A stretch of DNA of 11,326 nucleotides from Candidatus Aenigmatarchaeota archaeon (GCA_017610225.1 JAFCCM010000062.1:1-11326), one strand, 5' to 3'. Counted from the first letter of the stretch, positions 1-5,834 are shown. Numbers and translations are program-made. The notes: generated by a model from the sequence alone, not told the origin.

Positions 1-1
1 T

Positions 2-454
2 GGAGCATTTTATGAAAATGAATTAGTTTCAGTTATGACTTTCGGAAAAGGAAACATAAGTAAAGGAAGTAAATCAAAGGAAGGAATCTGGGAATTGAAT
101 AGATTTTGTTCTAACTCCAATTATCATATTCCAGGAATTGCAGGAAAGTTACTAAGTTATTTCAAAAAGAATTTTGAATGGAAAGAAATTTTTTCATATG
201 CAGATAGAAGATGGAGTCAAGGAAATTTGTATTACAAATTAGGTTTTGAATTAGATCATATTACTAAACCTAATTATTGGTATATTAAAAATTTTCAAAG
301 GATTCATAGATTTAACTTGAGAAAAAGACCAAATGAACCTAAAAATATTCCAGAATGGATTTTAAGACAAAATGAAGGTTATTCTAGAATTTGGGATTGT
401 GGAAATTTGAAATTTAAAATTACTAAATCAAAAAATTTAAAAGAGGAAATATAA
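2..454 (+). CDS. Hef-like homing endonuclease, C-terminal part (5' end outside window)
   Basis: The frame is open from base 2, upstream of the first internal ATG at 35, so the gene begins before the window; 150 residues are visible. The residues before that ATG (GAFYENELVSV) continue smoothly into MTFGK, as in the longer family members. The conserved run of a FGKxR-like stretch, an ELxRFC segment, SYADRRWSQGNLY, LGFE and NYWY is what I recognise as the C-terminal domain of phage homing endonucleases of the Hef/MobE-like type; the nuclease assignment rests on recall of that family, not on a catalytic motif I can prove here. Such genes are free-standing selfish elements that cut alleles lacking them. 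It ends one base before the next small gene, so the two are probably co-transcribed. An uncharacterised DNA-binding domain is the main alternative. Confidence 0.6.
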   Translation, partial: GAFYENELVSVMTFGKGNISKGSKSKEGIWELNRFCSNSNYHIPGIAGKLLSYFKKNFEWKEIFSYADRRWSQGNLYYKLGFELDHITKPNYWYIKNFQRIHRFNLRKRPNEPKNIPEWILRQNEGYSRIWDCGNLKFKITKSKNLKEEI

Positions 455-455
455 T

Positions 456-626
456 ATGAAAAAAATAATAACAAAAGATTGTCCATCATGTAATGATTTA
501 ATTATTAATGATGAAGGTGAATTTGAATGTAAATGGGGAAAATCAAAAAAAAGAAAAATTTTAAGAAACTCAGATAAAAAAATTTCTTTGATATGCAACT
601 TGAAAAAGAGAATAGATCTTAAATGA
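456..626 (+). CDS. Small four-cysteine protein, possible zinc ribbon
   Basis: This 56-residue gene starts at ATG 456, preceded by an AAGAGG ribosome site at 441-446. It opens MKKIITKDCPSCNDLI and holds four cysteines: a CPSC knuckle (C9, C12), C25 and C47. The rest is lysine-rich. The knuckle suggests a small metal-binding or nucleic-acid-binding protein, but no family is recognised. Its stop codon overlaps the ATG of the next gene as ATGA (623-626), the usual sign of translational coupling, so it was probably made together with the HNH endonuclease. It is too short for many gene callers. Coding status is supported by the ribosome site, the overlap and the cysteine pattern; the function is unknown. 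Confidence 0.65.
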   Translation: MKKIITKDCPSCNDLIINDEGEFECKWGKSKKRKILRNSDKKISLICNLKKRIDLK

Positions 627-1105
627 TTCATATTTGTGATTATGGTTGTGAAAAAGAAGCTAAATATCAATTTAAAAATGGAAAGTGGTGTTGTTCTAAA
701 TATTTTCAAAGTTGTAATGGTCATAAAAATAGTTTTAGAGAAAAAATAAGAATATCAGCAAAAAAATATTATGAGAATGAAACATCTGATCAAAAAATAA
801 ATAGAATTAATGCTCATAAGAAAATTTGGAAATCTAAAAAGAAGAGAAAAGAAACCAGTCAGTACGCTTATATTTATAATCAAAAAAATAAGAGAACTAT
901 CGAAAAAATAAAAAGAAAATTTTCATTATTTTATAAAGTTGAAGATATGAAATATGATATTGATGGAAAAACCATTTTAGTTCATTGCAAAAATCATAAT
1001 TGTCAAAATTCAAAAAATAAAAATGGATGGTTTATTCCTACTGGACGACAGTTAGAATGGAGAGTGAATTACCTCAGCCACAAGGGCACGAGGCTTCAGA
1101 GGTGA
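623..1105 (+). CDS. HNH endonuclease, N-terminal part, interrupted by IscB element
   Basis: Host-derived codons run from ATG 623 to 1067 (148 codons plus one base). The frame then reads into the inserted element and stops at 1103-1105, adding about a dozen foreign residues (YLSHKGTRLQR). The N-terminus has a Cys-rich zinc-finger-like segment (CDYGCEKEA ... WCCSK ... C) typical of phage HNH endonucleases, then a long basic stretch. The segment CKNHNCQ, GWFIPTGRQLEWRV is the first half of a conserved block normally followed by NGxDGxYFYCSxxCK; that second half is found at 2706 onward. The HNH site itself lies in the downstream part, so this fragment alone should be catalytically dead. Removing 1068-2705 rejoins the frame exactly into a 296-residue protein. 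Confidence 0.75.
   Translation: MIHICDYGCEKEAKYQFKNGKWCCSKYFQSCNGHKNSFREKIRISAKKYYENETSDQKINRINAHKKIWKSKKKRKETSQYAYIYNQKNKRTIEKIKRKFSLFYKVEDMKYDIDGKTILVHCKNHNCQNSKNKNGWFIPTGRQLEWRVNYLSHKGTRLQR
1072..1093 (+). repeat. Left-end subterminal hairpin of the IscB element
   Basis: CCTC (1072-1075) pairs with GAGG (1090-1093) and GCC (1077-1079) with GGC (1085-1087) around the loop ACAAG. A1076 faces C1089 as a mismatch and A1088 is bulged. It starts four bases inside the predicted left boundary. The same hairpin is at 2671-2692 with G instead of A at the mismatch. In IS200/IS605 elements such imperfect palindromes are the transposase-binding sites; here it would also be the first helix of the omega-RNA. 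Confidence 0.8.
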
Positions 1106-1352
1106 CTTTGAAGGGCAACTAGTTCACCAGACTAAGATAAGAGAAACCTTATCTACGTTATTCTAGTTATCTTACCCAGGAATGCCGCCTCAGTTCCTGG
1201 CTCTAAGTGGGCTCTGTAAACAGAGAGGAAACTCTCAGTCAACCCAGAGAAGACCTGACATTTCAGGCAAGTTAGAATAACATTGTCGAGAGGAAGTTGC
1301 TAATTTTCTGATCGGTAACAGACCAGAAACAGCCATTACTCAGGAATAGGAG

Positions 1353-1376
1353 AAAAACTAACAAATTTTAGTTTTT
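1353..1376 (+). other. A/T-rich hairpin between omega-RNA and iscB
   Basis: AAAAACTAA (1353-1361) is the perfect complement of TTAGTTTTT (1368-1376) around a six-base loop. It lies just upstream of the iscB ribosome site and may form the 3' end of the omega-RNA or control iscB translation. Only one G-C pair and no pure T tract after it make it a poor intrinsic terminator. Confidence 0.45.
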
Positions 1377-1410
1377 GTACTAAACAAATTTAAATGTGAA
1401 GGATAATTAT

Positions 1411-2562
1411 ATGTATGTTTTTGTTTTAAACAAATATGGAGAACCGTTAATGCCTTGCAAACCCAGAAAAGCAAGAATTTTGCTAGAAAGTGGAAAAGCA
1501 AAAGTTGTAAATAATTGTCCTTTCACAATTAAACTTTTATACGGATCAACTGAGTTCAAGCAAAGAATTGAAGCTTCAATTGTTCCAAGTTCAAGTAAAA
1601 TAGGAATTTCTGCTAAAGTGAATAACAAATGTATTTATAGCGCGGAAATAGAATTACGAAAAGATATTTCTAAAAAAATGAAAAGAAGATCAAGTTACCG
1701 AAGAGTTAGAAGAAATAGAAAAACAAGATATAGAAAATGTCGATTTTTAAATAGAAAAAGTAATCGGAAATTCACTCCAACAATGAGATCAAAATTAGAA
1801 AGTCATGAAAGAGAAATAAGAAGAGCTGAAAAAATATTACCAGTTTCAAGATGGATAATAGTTAGAAATTCTATTAAAAAAGATTATAAAGGATTTAAAG
1901 ATTTGGAATGGTTGAACTTACAAAGGCAAACTTTTGAAAGAGATAATTTTAAGTGCAGACACTGCAAAGGAAAATCAAGGATTTTTGAATTACATGCTCA
2001 TCATCTCATTCATAGGGAAAATGACGGAGAAGATATTCTAGAAAATCTAGTTACTTTATGCAAAAAATGCCACGTTGATTACCACAATAGAAAACTGACT
2101 TTAAAAGTCGGAAAACATAAATACAGAGGAAAATTAGATACAGAATTATCAATTATTAGAAGAAATCTCAAGATTAGAAAGATAAGTGAAACTTATGGGT
2201 TTCTAGTTAAAGCTAAAAGACAAAAGTTAAAATTAGAAACAAATCAAATGAATAATGCTTGCTCAATGTTAAATGTAAAACCTGAAAACAGTTTTTATAT
2301 CAAAAATGTCTCGAAAGGAGATTATCAACAAACAAAAGGAATTCGAAGTCAAATGAAAATTCCAACCGGAAAAATTATGGGAGTTAGAAAATTTGACAAA
2401 GTTAAATGGAAAAACAAAATATGTTTTATAAAAGGTAGAATGTCATCTGGATATGCAATTGGAATGGACATTTTCAATAATAGTGTGAAAAAATTATTAA
2501 AACTAAAGGAAGTTAAAGTTTTAAAAAGAAGAACGAATTCAATGATTATGCAGATGATATGA
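1411..2562 (+). CDS. iscB: IscB RNA-guided nuclease, HNH intact, RuvC residues lost
   Basis: This 383-residue protein starts at ATG 1411, with GAAGGA (1398-1403) seven bases upstream; MYVFVLNKYGEPLMP is the standard IscB N-terminus. An in-frame GTG at 1396 is possible but unneeded. Domains in order: PLMP (12-15), RuvC-I region (about 53-70), Arg-rich bridge helix (87-112), RuvC-II region (about 143-155), HNH (C182, C185, HAHH 195-198, N212, C217, C220, H221, H225), RuvC-III region (272-290), and the C-terminal RNA/TAM-interacting part with VRKFDKV and GRMSSGY. HNH zinc and catalytic residues are complete. The RuvC-I Asp position is V58, the RuvC-II Glu position is R152, and RuvC-III has NQMNNA in place of the usual H-x-x-D-A, so no acidic residue remains. 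The stretch after RuvC-II is also shorter than in relatives. Family knowledge says HNH cuts the guide-paired strand and RuvC the other, so I infer a single-strand nickase. The family call is sure; the loss of activity is inferred. Confidence 0.9.
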   Translation: MYVFVLNKYGEPLMPCKPRKARILLESGKAKVVNNCPFTIKLLYGSTEFKQRIEASIVPSSSKIGISAKVNNKCIYSAEIELRKDISKKMKRRSSYRRVRRNRKTRYRKCRFLNRKSNRKFTPTMRSKLESHEREIRRAEKILPVSRWIIVRNSIKKDYKGFKDLEWLNLQRQTFERDNFKCRHCKGKSRIFELHAHHLIHRENDGEDILENLVTLCKKCHVDYHNRKLTLKVGKHKYRGKLDTELSIIRRNLKIRKISETYGFLVKAKRQKLKLETNQMNNACSMLNVKPENSFYIKNVSKGDYQQTKGIRSQMKIPTGKIMGVRKFDKVKWKNKICFIKGRMSSGYAIGMDIFNNSVKKLLKLKEVKVLKRRTNSMIMQMI

Positions 2563-2705
2563 TAGGCATTTTAGTGGAGATTCTGTAAAAGAGTAATTGT
2601 GTGAAAGATGAATTTATTTTCAATCTTTTGTGATAGATGATGAACCCACTAATTCTTATGACGCTCTCATCCTCGGCCACAAGGGCACGAGGTTTTCTCG
2701 CGTTA
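2563..2705 (+). other. Right arm of IscB element, non-coding
   Basis: These 143 bases lie between the iscB stop codon and the predicted right end. Apart from the right-end hairpin and its tail I see no gene, no ribosome site and no further repeat. The downstream fragment's nominal GTG at 2630 lies here without a ribosome site. Confidence 0.5.
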
Positions 2706-3151
2706 ATCTTATAAATGCTATTGAAAATGGAAATGATGGACGTTATTTCTATTGTTCTGAATATTGTAAAAATACATGTACTTTATATAATAAATCCACA
2801 TTTCAAATTATGAAACAAGACCAAATTAATAATGGAAATATTATAGAAAAATTAAGTCAAGAAGGAAATGAAATATTTAGACAAGAAGTTTTTAAAAGAA
2901 ACATTAAAGAATATGGAGAGTTACAATGTGAAATTTGTGGAAATATAAATAAAGATGAATTGAGCGTTCATCATGAAAAACCTCAGAAGACTCATCCAGA
3001 GATGAGTTTGGATCCAGATAATGGGTGGGTTTTATGTTCTTTTGGAAAAGGAAATAATTGTCATTTGAAATATGGACACCCAAAAGGATCTGATTGTTCA
3101 AATGGCAATTTGGCAAAATTAGTTTGTAAAAGGAAATATAAAAATGGATAA
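2630..3151 (+). CDS. HNH endonuclease, C-terminal part with HNH motif, cut off by IscB element
   Basis: Host-derived sequence begins at 2706; the nominal GTG start at 2630 is inside the element and has no ribosome site, so translation of this fragment alone is doubtful. The host part continues the block begun at 623: LINAIENGNDGRYFYCSEYCKNTC. It then carries the HNH domain: CEICG, LSVHHEKPQ, the DPDNGWVLC segment and CHLKYGHP, with the paired cysteines, His-His and terminal Cys/His expected of phage HNH homing endonucleases. Joining 623-1067 to 2706-3151 gives 296 in-frame codons with a clean R-V-N-L-I junction and no stop. The last eight bases overlap the topoisomerase gene start (3144), so the interruption may also weaken translation of the topoisomerase if the two were coupled. 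The intact gene would be a free-standing homing endonuclease next to topoisomerase. Confidence 0.7.
   Translation: MIDDEPTNSYDALILGHKGTRFSRVNLINAIENGNDGRYFYCSEYCKNTCTLYNKSTFQIMKQDQINNGNIIEKLSQEGNEIFRQEVFKRNIKEYGELQCEICGNINKDELSVHHEKPQKTHPEMSLDPDNGWVLCSFGKGNNCHLKYGHPKGSDCSNGNLAKLVCKRKYKNG
2671..2692 (+). repeat. Right-end subterminal hairpin of the IscB element
   Basis: CCTCG (2671-2675) pairs with CGAGG (2688-2692) and GCC (2676-2678) with GGC (2684-2686), with loop ACAAG and one bulged A (2687). Bases 2676-2692 repeat 1077-1093 exactly (17 nt). It lies 13 bases inside the predicted right boundary and is followed by TTTTCTCGCG, consistent with an IS200/IS605-type right end. Confidence 0.8.
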
Positions 3152-4451
3152 CATAATTAGAAAATTATATAAAGAATATGGTATGCATGTAAATTCTTCA
3201 AGAGCTTTTCCATTAGATATTGATGGACTTAAACCAGTTGAAAGAAGAGTTTTAATAGTAGGTTATATGCTTACAAAAGATAAATTTGTAAAATGTGCAA
3301 AAATAGATGGAATAACGACAGCCAATTTTCATCCTCATGCTTCAACTTATGGAACAGTTGTACAACTTGTTCATCAAGGATTTTTAATTGGACAAGGTAA
3401 TTTTGGATGTTCTTATGGAGTATCACCTGTAAGTGCAGCAGCAATGAGATATACAGAAGCCAAATTATCAAATTTTATTAAAGAAACAGTTTTTAAATAT
3501 GTAAAATATGTTAATTGGGAATTGAATGATCTCGGAGAAAAAGAACCACCTTTTTTACCAACTATGTTCCCTTTATGTTTATGCGGAACAGAATTTACTC
3601 AAGGCATCGGTTTTGGTTATCGTTCATTAATTCCTTGTTATAAAATTAATGATTTATATAAAAGATTATTATGGTTACTTAAAAAAAAAGAAGGACAAGA
3701 ACCAGTTATAAAACCAATATCTGATTGTAAAATTAATGCAACAAAAACAGAATTACAAACTTTATTAACTACTGGAAAATGTAAAATTAATGTTGAAGGA
3801 ATTATTGAAGAAAAACCAATATCAAATAAAGTAATTCTTAAATCATGGGCACCAGGAAAAAGATTTGAAAGTATACTTAATAAGTTTCCTGATGAATTGA
3901 ACAATCAAGATGTAGGATTTACTGATTCTTCTGTTACAAGTACAAAAATAGTTTTTCAAGTTTTAAAACAAAGAAATAGAGATAAAATTTATAAAAATTT
4001 TATAAAAAAATTAAAAGAAGTTATTAAAGGAAGTATTTCTTTTGAATGTATTTTGGCTGATTCTACAAAAAATGTTAAATTACAATCAATAGACAATATG
4101 TTATTAAATACATATATGATGTTTCTTAATGTAAATAAAAAAACATTAGAATATAAAAAATCTAAAATTCAATTTTTAATTAAAGAATATAAAATATTAG
4201 AAAAAATAAAACCTTCTTTATCGATAATTTTAAAAAATAACATAGAAGGAAATAAAGCAATTGAAGAAATATCAAAAAAGAGTGGAGTTAATAAAGATGA
4301 GATAAAAAAATTAATAAATAATTATCAAATTTCAAAACTATTAAAAATTAAAACTGATACTACCGAATTATTAAATCAAATTAATGAAATTGATAATAAT
4401 CTTAGTAATTTAGAAAGTTTTGTATTAGATCAATATAAAGCAATAATTTAA
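3144..4451 (+). CDS. DNA topoisomerase II subunit A (T4 gp52-like)
   Basis: This 435-residue protein is the DNA-breaking and rejoining subunit of a type IIA topoisomerase. It shows DIDGLKPVERRVL (residues 25-37), the FHPHAS motif (62-67), and the active-site block AAAMRYTEAKLS with catalytic Tyr103 after Arg102, which forms the covalent link to DNA. It then has EPPFLPTMFP and GIGFGYRS, the core of the GyrA/ParC winged-helix and tower region. The C-terminal third is lysine-rich and probably coiled-coil. The gyrase-type beta-pinwheel domain is absent, and the length fits T4 gp52 rather than bacterial GyrA. The ATPase partner subunit should be encoded elsewhere in the genome. It overlaps the interrupted HNH gene by eight bases. 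In T4-like phages this enzyme supports replication fork movement, and topoisomerase genes are favourite homing endonuclease targets. Confidence 0.92.
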   Translation: MDNIIRKLYKEYGMHVNSSRAFPLDIDGLKPVERRVLIVGYMLTKDKFVKCAKIDGITTANFHPHASTYGTVVQLVHQGFLIGQGNFGCSYGVSPVSAAAMRYTEAKLSNFIKETVFKYVKYVNWELNDLGEKEPPFLPTMFPLCLCGTEFTQGIGFGYRSLIPCYKINDLYKRLLWLLKKKEGQEPVIKPISDCKINATKTELQTLLTTGKCKINVEGIIEEKPISNKVILKSWAPGKRFESILNKFPDELNNQDVGFTDSSVTSTKIVFQVLKQRNRDKIYKNFIKKLKEVIKGSISFECILADSTKNVKLQSIDNMLLNTYMMFLNVNKKTLEYKKSKIQFLIKEYKILEKIKPSLSIILKNNIEGNKAIEEISKKSGVNKDEIKKLINNYQISKLLKIKTDTTELLNQINEIDNNLSNLESFVLDQYKAII

Positions 4452-4453
4452 AA

Positions 4454-4458
4454 AGGAG
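4454..4458 (+). promoter_or_regulatory. Ribosome binding site AGGAG
   Basis: AGGAG lies six bases before ATG 4465, three bases after the topoisomerase stop codon. It fixes the start of the HNH-QueD fusion at the zinc-finger end rather than at the QueD methionine (5050), which has no comparable site. Confidence 0.7.
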
Positions 4459-4464
4459 AAAATA

Positions 4465-5412
4465 ATGTCAGAAATTAATGAGATTGATGGAATTGATTAT
4501 GTAATTTGTGGAATCTGTGGTAAAAAACAATTACAAATAACAGCAGCTCACTTAAAAACACATAATGTTACTTTTGAACAATATCTTAATATGTTTCCTG
4601 ATAGATTATGGAGAAGTGAAAAATTACAAACAGAACAAACAAAAAATCAAATTAAAGTACAATATAATAATGAAAAAAATAAATGTAAATTTTGTAATAA
4701 AAGCATAAAGTGGAATCAAACATTTTGTTCTATAAAATGTGCAGCAGAATTTAGAAAAAGTCCACTTGTTAGTATTAATTGTTATGAGTGTGGAAAACAA
4801 TTTTATACTAATCCAAATAATAAACAAAAATTTTGTTCTCAAGAATGTTATATTAATTCGAAAAAAAGACAATCTATAGATCATAAAAGAGAAAACGTAA
4901 AAAATCGAGAAGGATTTCAATGTACTTTATGTAAATCATATCAAAATTTAAGAATTCATCATATAGATGAGAATAATAAAAATAATGATGAAGATAATCT
5001 TATTCTTTTATGTGAGAAATGTCGTAGAATTATTCATTATGGTTTGAAAATGACTATATATAAGAAAATTACTATAGAAATAGCTCATCAACTTCCGAAA
5101 CATGTATCTTGTAAATTTCTTCATGGACATTCAATGAATATAACTATAGGTATCAAAGGTAAAGTAAATTTAAAAACTGGGATGGTTATGGATTTTAAGT
5201 CTTTAAAATCTTTTTTACAATCTATTATTATAGATAAATTTGATCATTCTTATCTTAACGATATTTTACCAAACCCTACGGCTGAACTTTTTGCTTTTTA
5301 TATATTTAAAAAATTAAGAGAAGTAAATATTAATGTAGTTCTTGTTCGAATTTATGAAACGAAAAATAATTTTGTTGAGTTTAAAAAAGATGAAGAAGAG
5401 GAGAATAAATAA
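4465..5412 (+). CDS. HNH homing endonuclease fused in frame to QueD-like 6-carboxytetrahydropterin synthase
   Basis: This is a 315-residue two-part protein. Residues 1-195 have a MucR/Ros-type zinc finger (CGICGKKQ ... AHLKTHNVTFEQYLNMFP), two further Cys4 fingers (CKFC ... FCSIKC and CYEC ... FCSQEC), then an HNH domain (CTLC, RIHHID, DNLILLC, EKC). The usual His just after the last Cys is replaced (CRRIIH instead of CHxxxH), so its activity is uncertain. From M196 (base 5050) a complete QueD/PTPS-family domain of 120 residues follows: zinc ligands H208, H220 and H222 (LHGHS), the cysteine C216 four residues before HGH, the GMVMDF motif, the FDH acid/base pair, the NPTAE motif and a final RIYET glutamate. 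QueD makes 6-carboxytetrahydropterin in the preQ0 pathway. No stop codon or good ribosome site separates the parts. It could be a true fusion or a homing gene lodged in front of queD; the next gene is a second QueD-like protein. Confidence 0.85.
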   Translation: MSEINEIDGIDYVICGICGKKQLQITAAHLKTHNVTFEQYLNMFPDRLWRSEKLQTEQTKNQIKVQYNNEKNKCKFCNKSIKWNQTFCSIKCAAEFRKSPLVSINCYECGKQFYTNPNNKQKFCSQECYINSKKRQSIDHKRENVKNREGFQCTLCKSYQNLRIHHIDENNKNNDEDNLILLCEKCRRIIHYGLKMTIYKKITIEIAHQLPKHVSCKFLHGHSMNITIGIKGKVNLKTGMVMDFKSLKSFLQSIIIDKFDHSYLNDILPNPTAELFAFYIFKKLREVNINVVLVRIYETKNNFVEFKKDEEEENK

Positions 5413-5834
5413 TGTATCAAATAGAAAAAAAGTTTACTATACCAATTGGACATCTTCTCAGTAAAAGTAAGAATAATATGCAAAAATCAATCCATGGACA
5501 CAATTTAAATATTCTAGTTGGAGTTTCATCTGAAAAATTAAATAATAATGACATGGTTGTTGATTTTTCAGATTTAAAAAATACAGTTGGGGATATTATA
5601 AATGTTTGGGATCATTGTTTATTTTTAAATAATTCAGATGAAGCAATTGAAGAATTTATTGAATCAAAGAATATGAAAGTTATATCTTTTAATTTTGACC
5701 CAACAGCTGAAAAATTAGCTGAAACTTTATACAAAGTTTTAAAACAAAGATTAAAAGATTTACATAATATCAATATAGATTATATAAGTATTTATGAAAA
5801 TGAAAATTCAAAAGCAACTTATTTCGAAAATTAA
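5412..5834 (+). CDS. QueD/PTPS-family paralogue lacking the usual catalytic cysteine
   Basis: This 140-residue protein starts at ATG 5412 in a TAATG overlap with the upstream stop codon, with a GAGGAG ribosome site in the preceding coding sequence. It shows the family pattern: H14 in IPIGHLL, HGH with H28 and H30, MVVDFSDLK, the acid/base pair D67-H68 (VWDH), FDPTAEKLAETL and the final glutamate E129 (SIYEN). Zinc ligands, acid/base pair and glutamate are therefore present. The nucleophilic Cys expected four residues before HGH is Gln24, and no Cys is near. It is probably a specialised or inactive paralogue, perhaps pairing with the QueD domain next door or acting on a different pterin. PTPS-III-type enzymes replace this Cys with Glu, but Gln is different. 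Fold assignment is firm; activity is unknown. Confidence 0.82.
   Translation: MYQIEKKFTIPIGHLLSKSKNNMQKSIHGHNLNILVGVSSEKLNNNDMVVDFSDLKNTVGDIINVWDHCLFLNNSDEAIEEFIESKNMKVISFNFDPTAEKLAETLYKVLKQRLKDLHNINIDYISIYENENSKATYFEN

Larger units (their letters stand above)
1052..1380 (+). ncRNA. Candidate omega-RNA (HEARO-type) of the IscB element, with guide
   Basis: This roughly 300-nt region upstream of iscB has no good reading frame, is richer in G+C than its surroundings and folds densely. Helices seen by eye: 1072-1079/1085-1093; 1094-1098/1109-1113, which competes with or is pseudoknotted by 1101-1105/1124-1128; 1136-1141/1148-1153; a closing helix 1157-1167/1271-1281 of 11 pairs with two G-U; 1176-1182/1194-1200; 1223-1227/1232-1236 with a GAAA tetraloop; 1254-1258/1263-1267; 1305-1310/1324-1329; and 1353-1361/1368-1376. 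In IscB systems the RNA carries its guide at the 5' end, taken from DNA outside the left end of the element. That makes about 1052-1067 (TTAGAATGGAGAGTGA) the predicted guide and 1068 onward the scaffold. Position and fold match HEARO/omega-RNA architecture; the exact ends and transcription are inference. Confidence 0.72.
1068..2705 (+). mobile_element. IscB (ISC/HEARO-type, IS200/IS605-like) element without transposase
   Basis: The 1638-bp insert lies in an HNH endonuclease gene. Left end: it follows GTGA (1064-1067), matching the ATGA/GTGA preference I recall for HEARO/IscB elements. A hairpin sits at each end (1072-1093 and 2671-2692), identical at 21 of 22 positions and in the same orientation, as in the subterminal palindromes bound by Y1 TnpA transposases. 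The right hairpin is followed by TTTTCTCGCG, a tail I associate with ISC right ends. There is no inverted repeat and no duplication beyond the ambiguous AAT at the junction. Contents are a structured RNA region and an iscB gene; no tnpA is present, so it must be moved by a transposase in trans or by RNA-guided homing. Boundaries could shift by one or two bases because AAT occurs at both junctions. Its left 300 bp is visibly richer in G+C than the phage genes, a sign of foreign origin. Confidence 0.82.

Noticed and set aside
437..724. Minus-strand reading frames (here and at 1407-1628, 2904-3116, 3271-3471, 3638-3904, 4624-4920)
   Set aside because: They are low-complexity Phe/Ile/Leu-rich shadows of well-supported + strand genes and have no family resemblance.
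1353..1376. Intrinsic terminator between omega-RNA and iscB
   Set aside because: The stem is almost all A-T and is not followed by a distinct T tract; kept only as a hairpin.
1068..1400. Group I intron core
   Set aside because: A GACTA stretch at 1130-1134 recalls the R element, but no matching S element (TAGTC) or P3-P8 layout was found by eye. HEARO-type RNA explains the region better.
1396..1410. GTG start for iscB
   Set aside because: ATG 1411 has the ribosome site at the right distance and matches the family N-terminus.
1077..2692. CRISPR array suggested by the 17-nt repeat
   Set aside because: There are only two copies 1.6 kb apart, each palindromic, at the two ends of a mobile element.
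2708..2717. T4-type late promoter (CTTATAAATG resembles TATAAATA)
   Set aside because: It lies inside the HNH coding sequence and is expected by chance in such AT-rich DNA.
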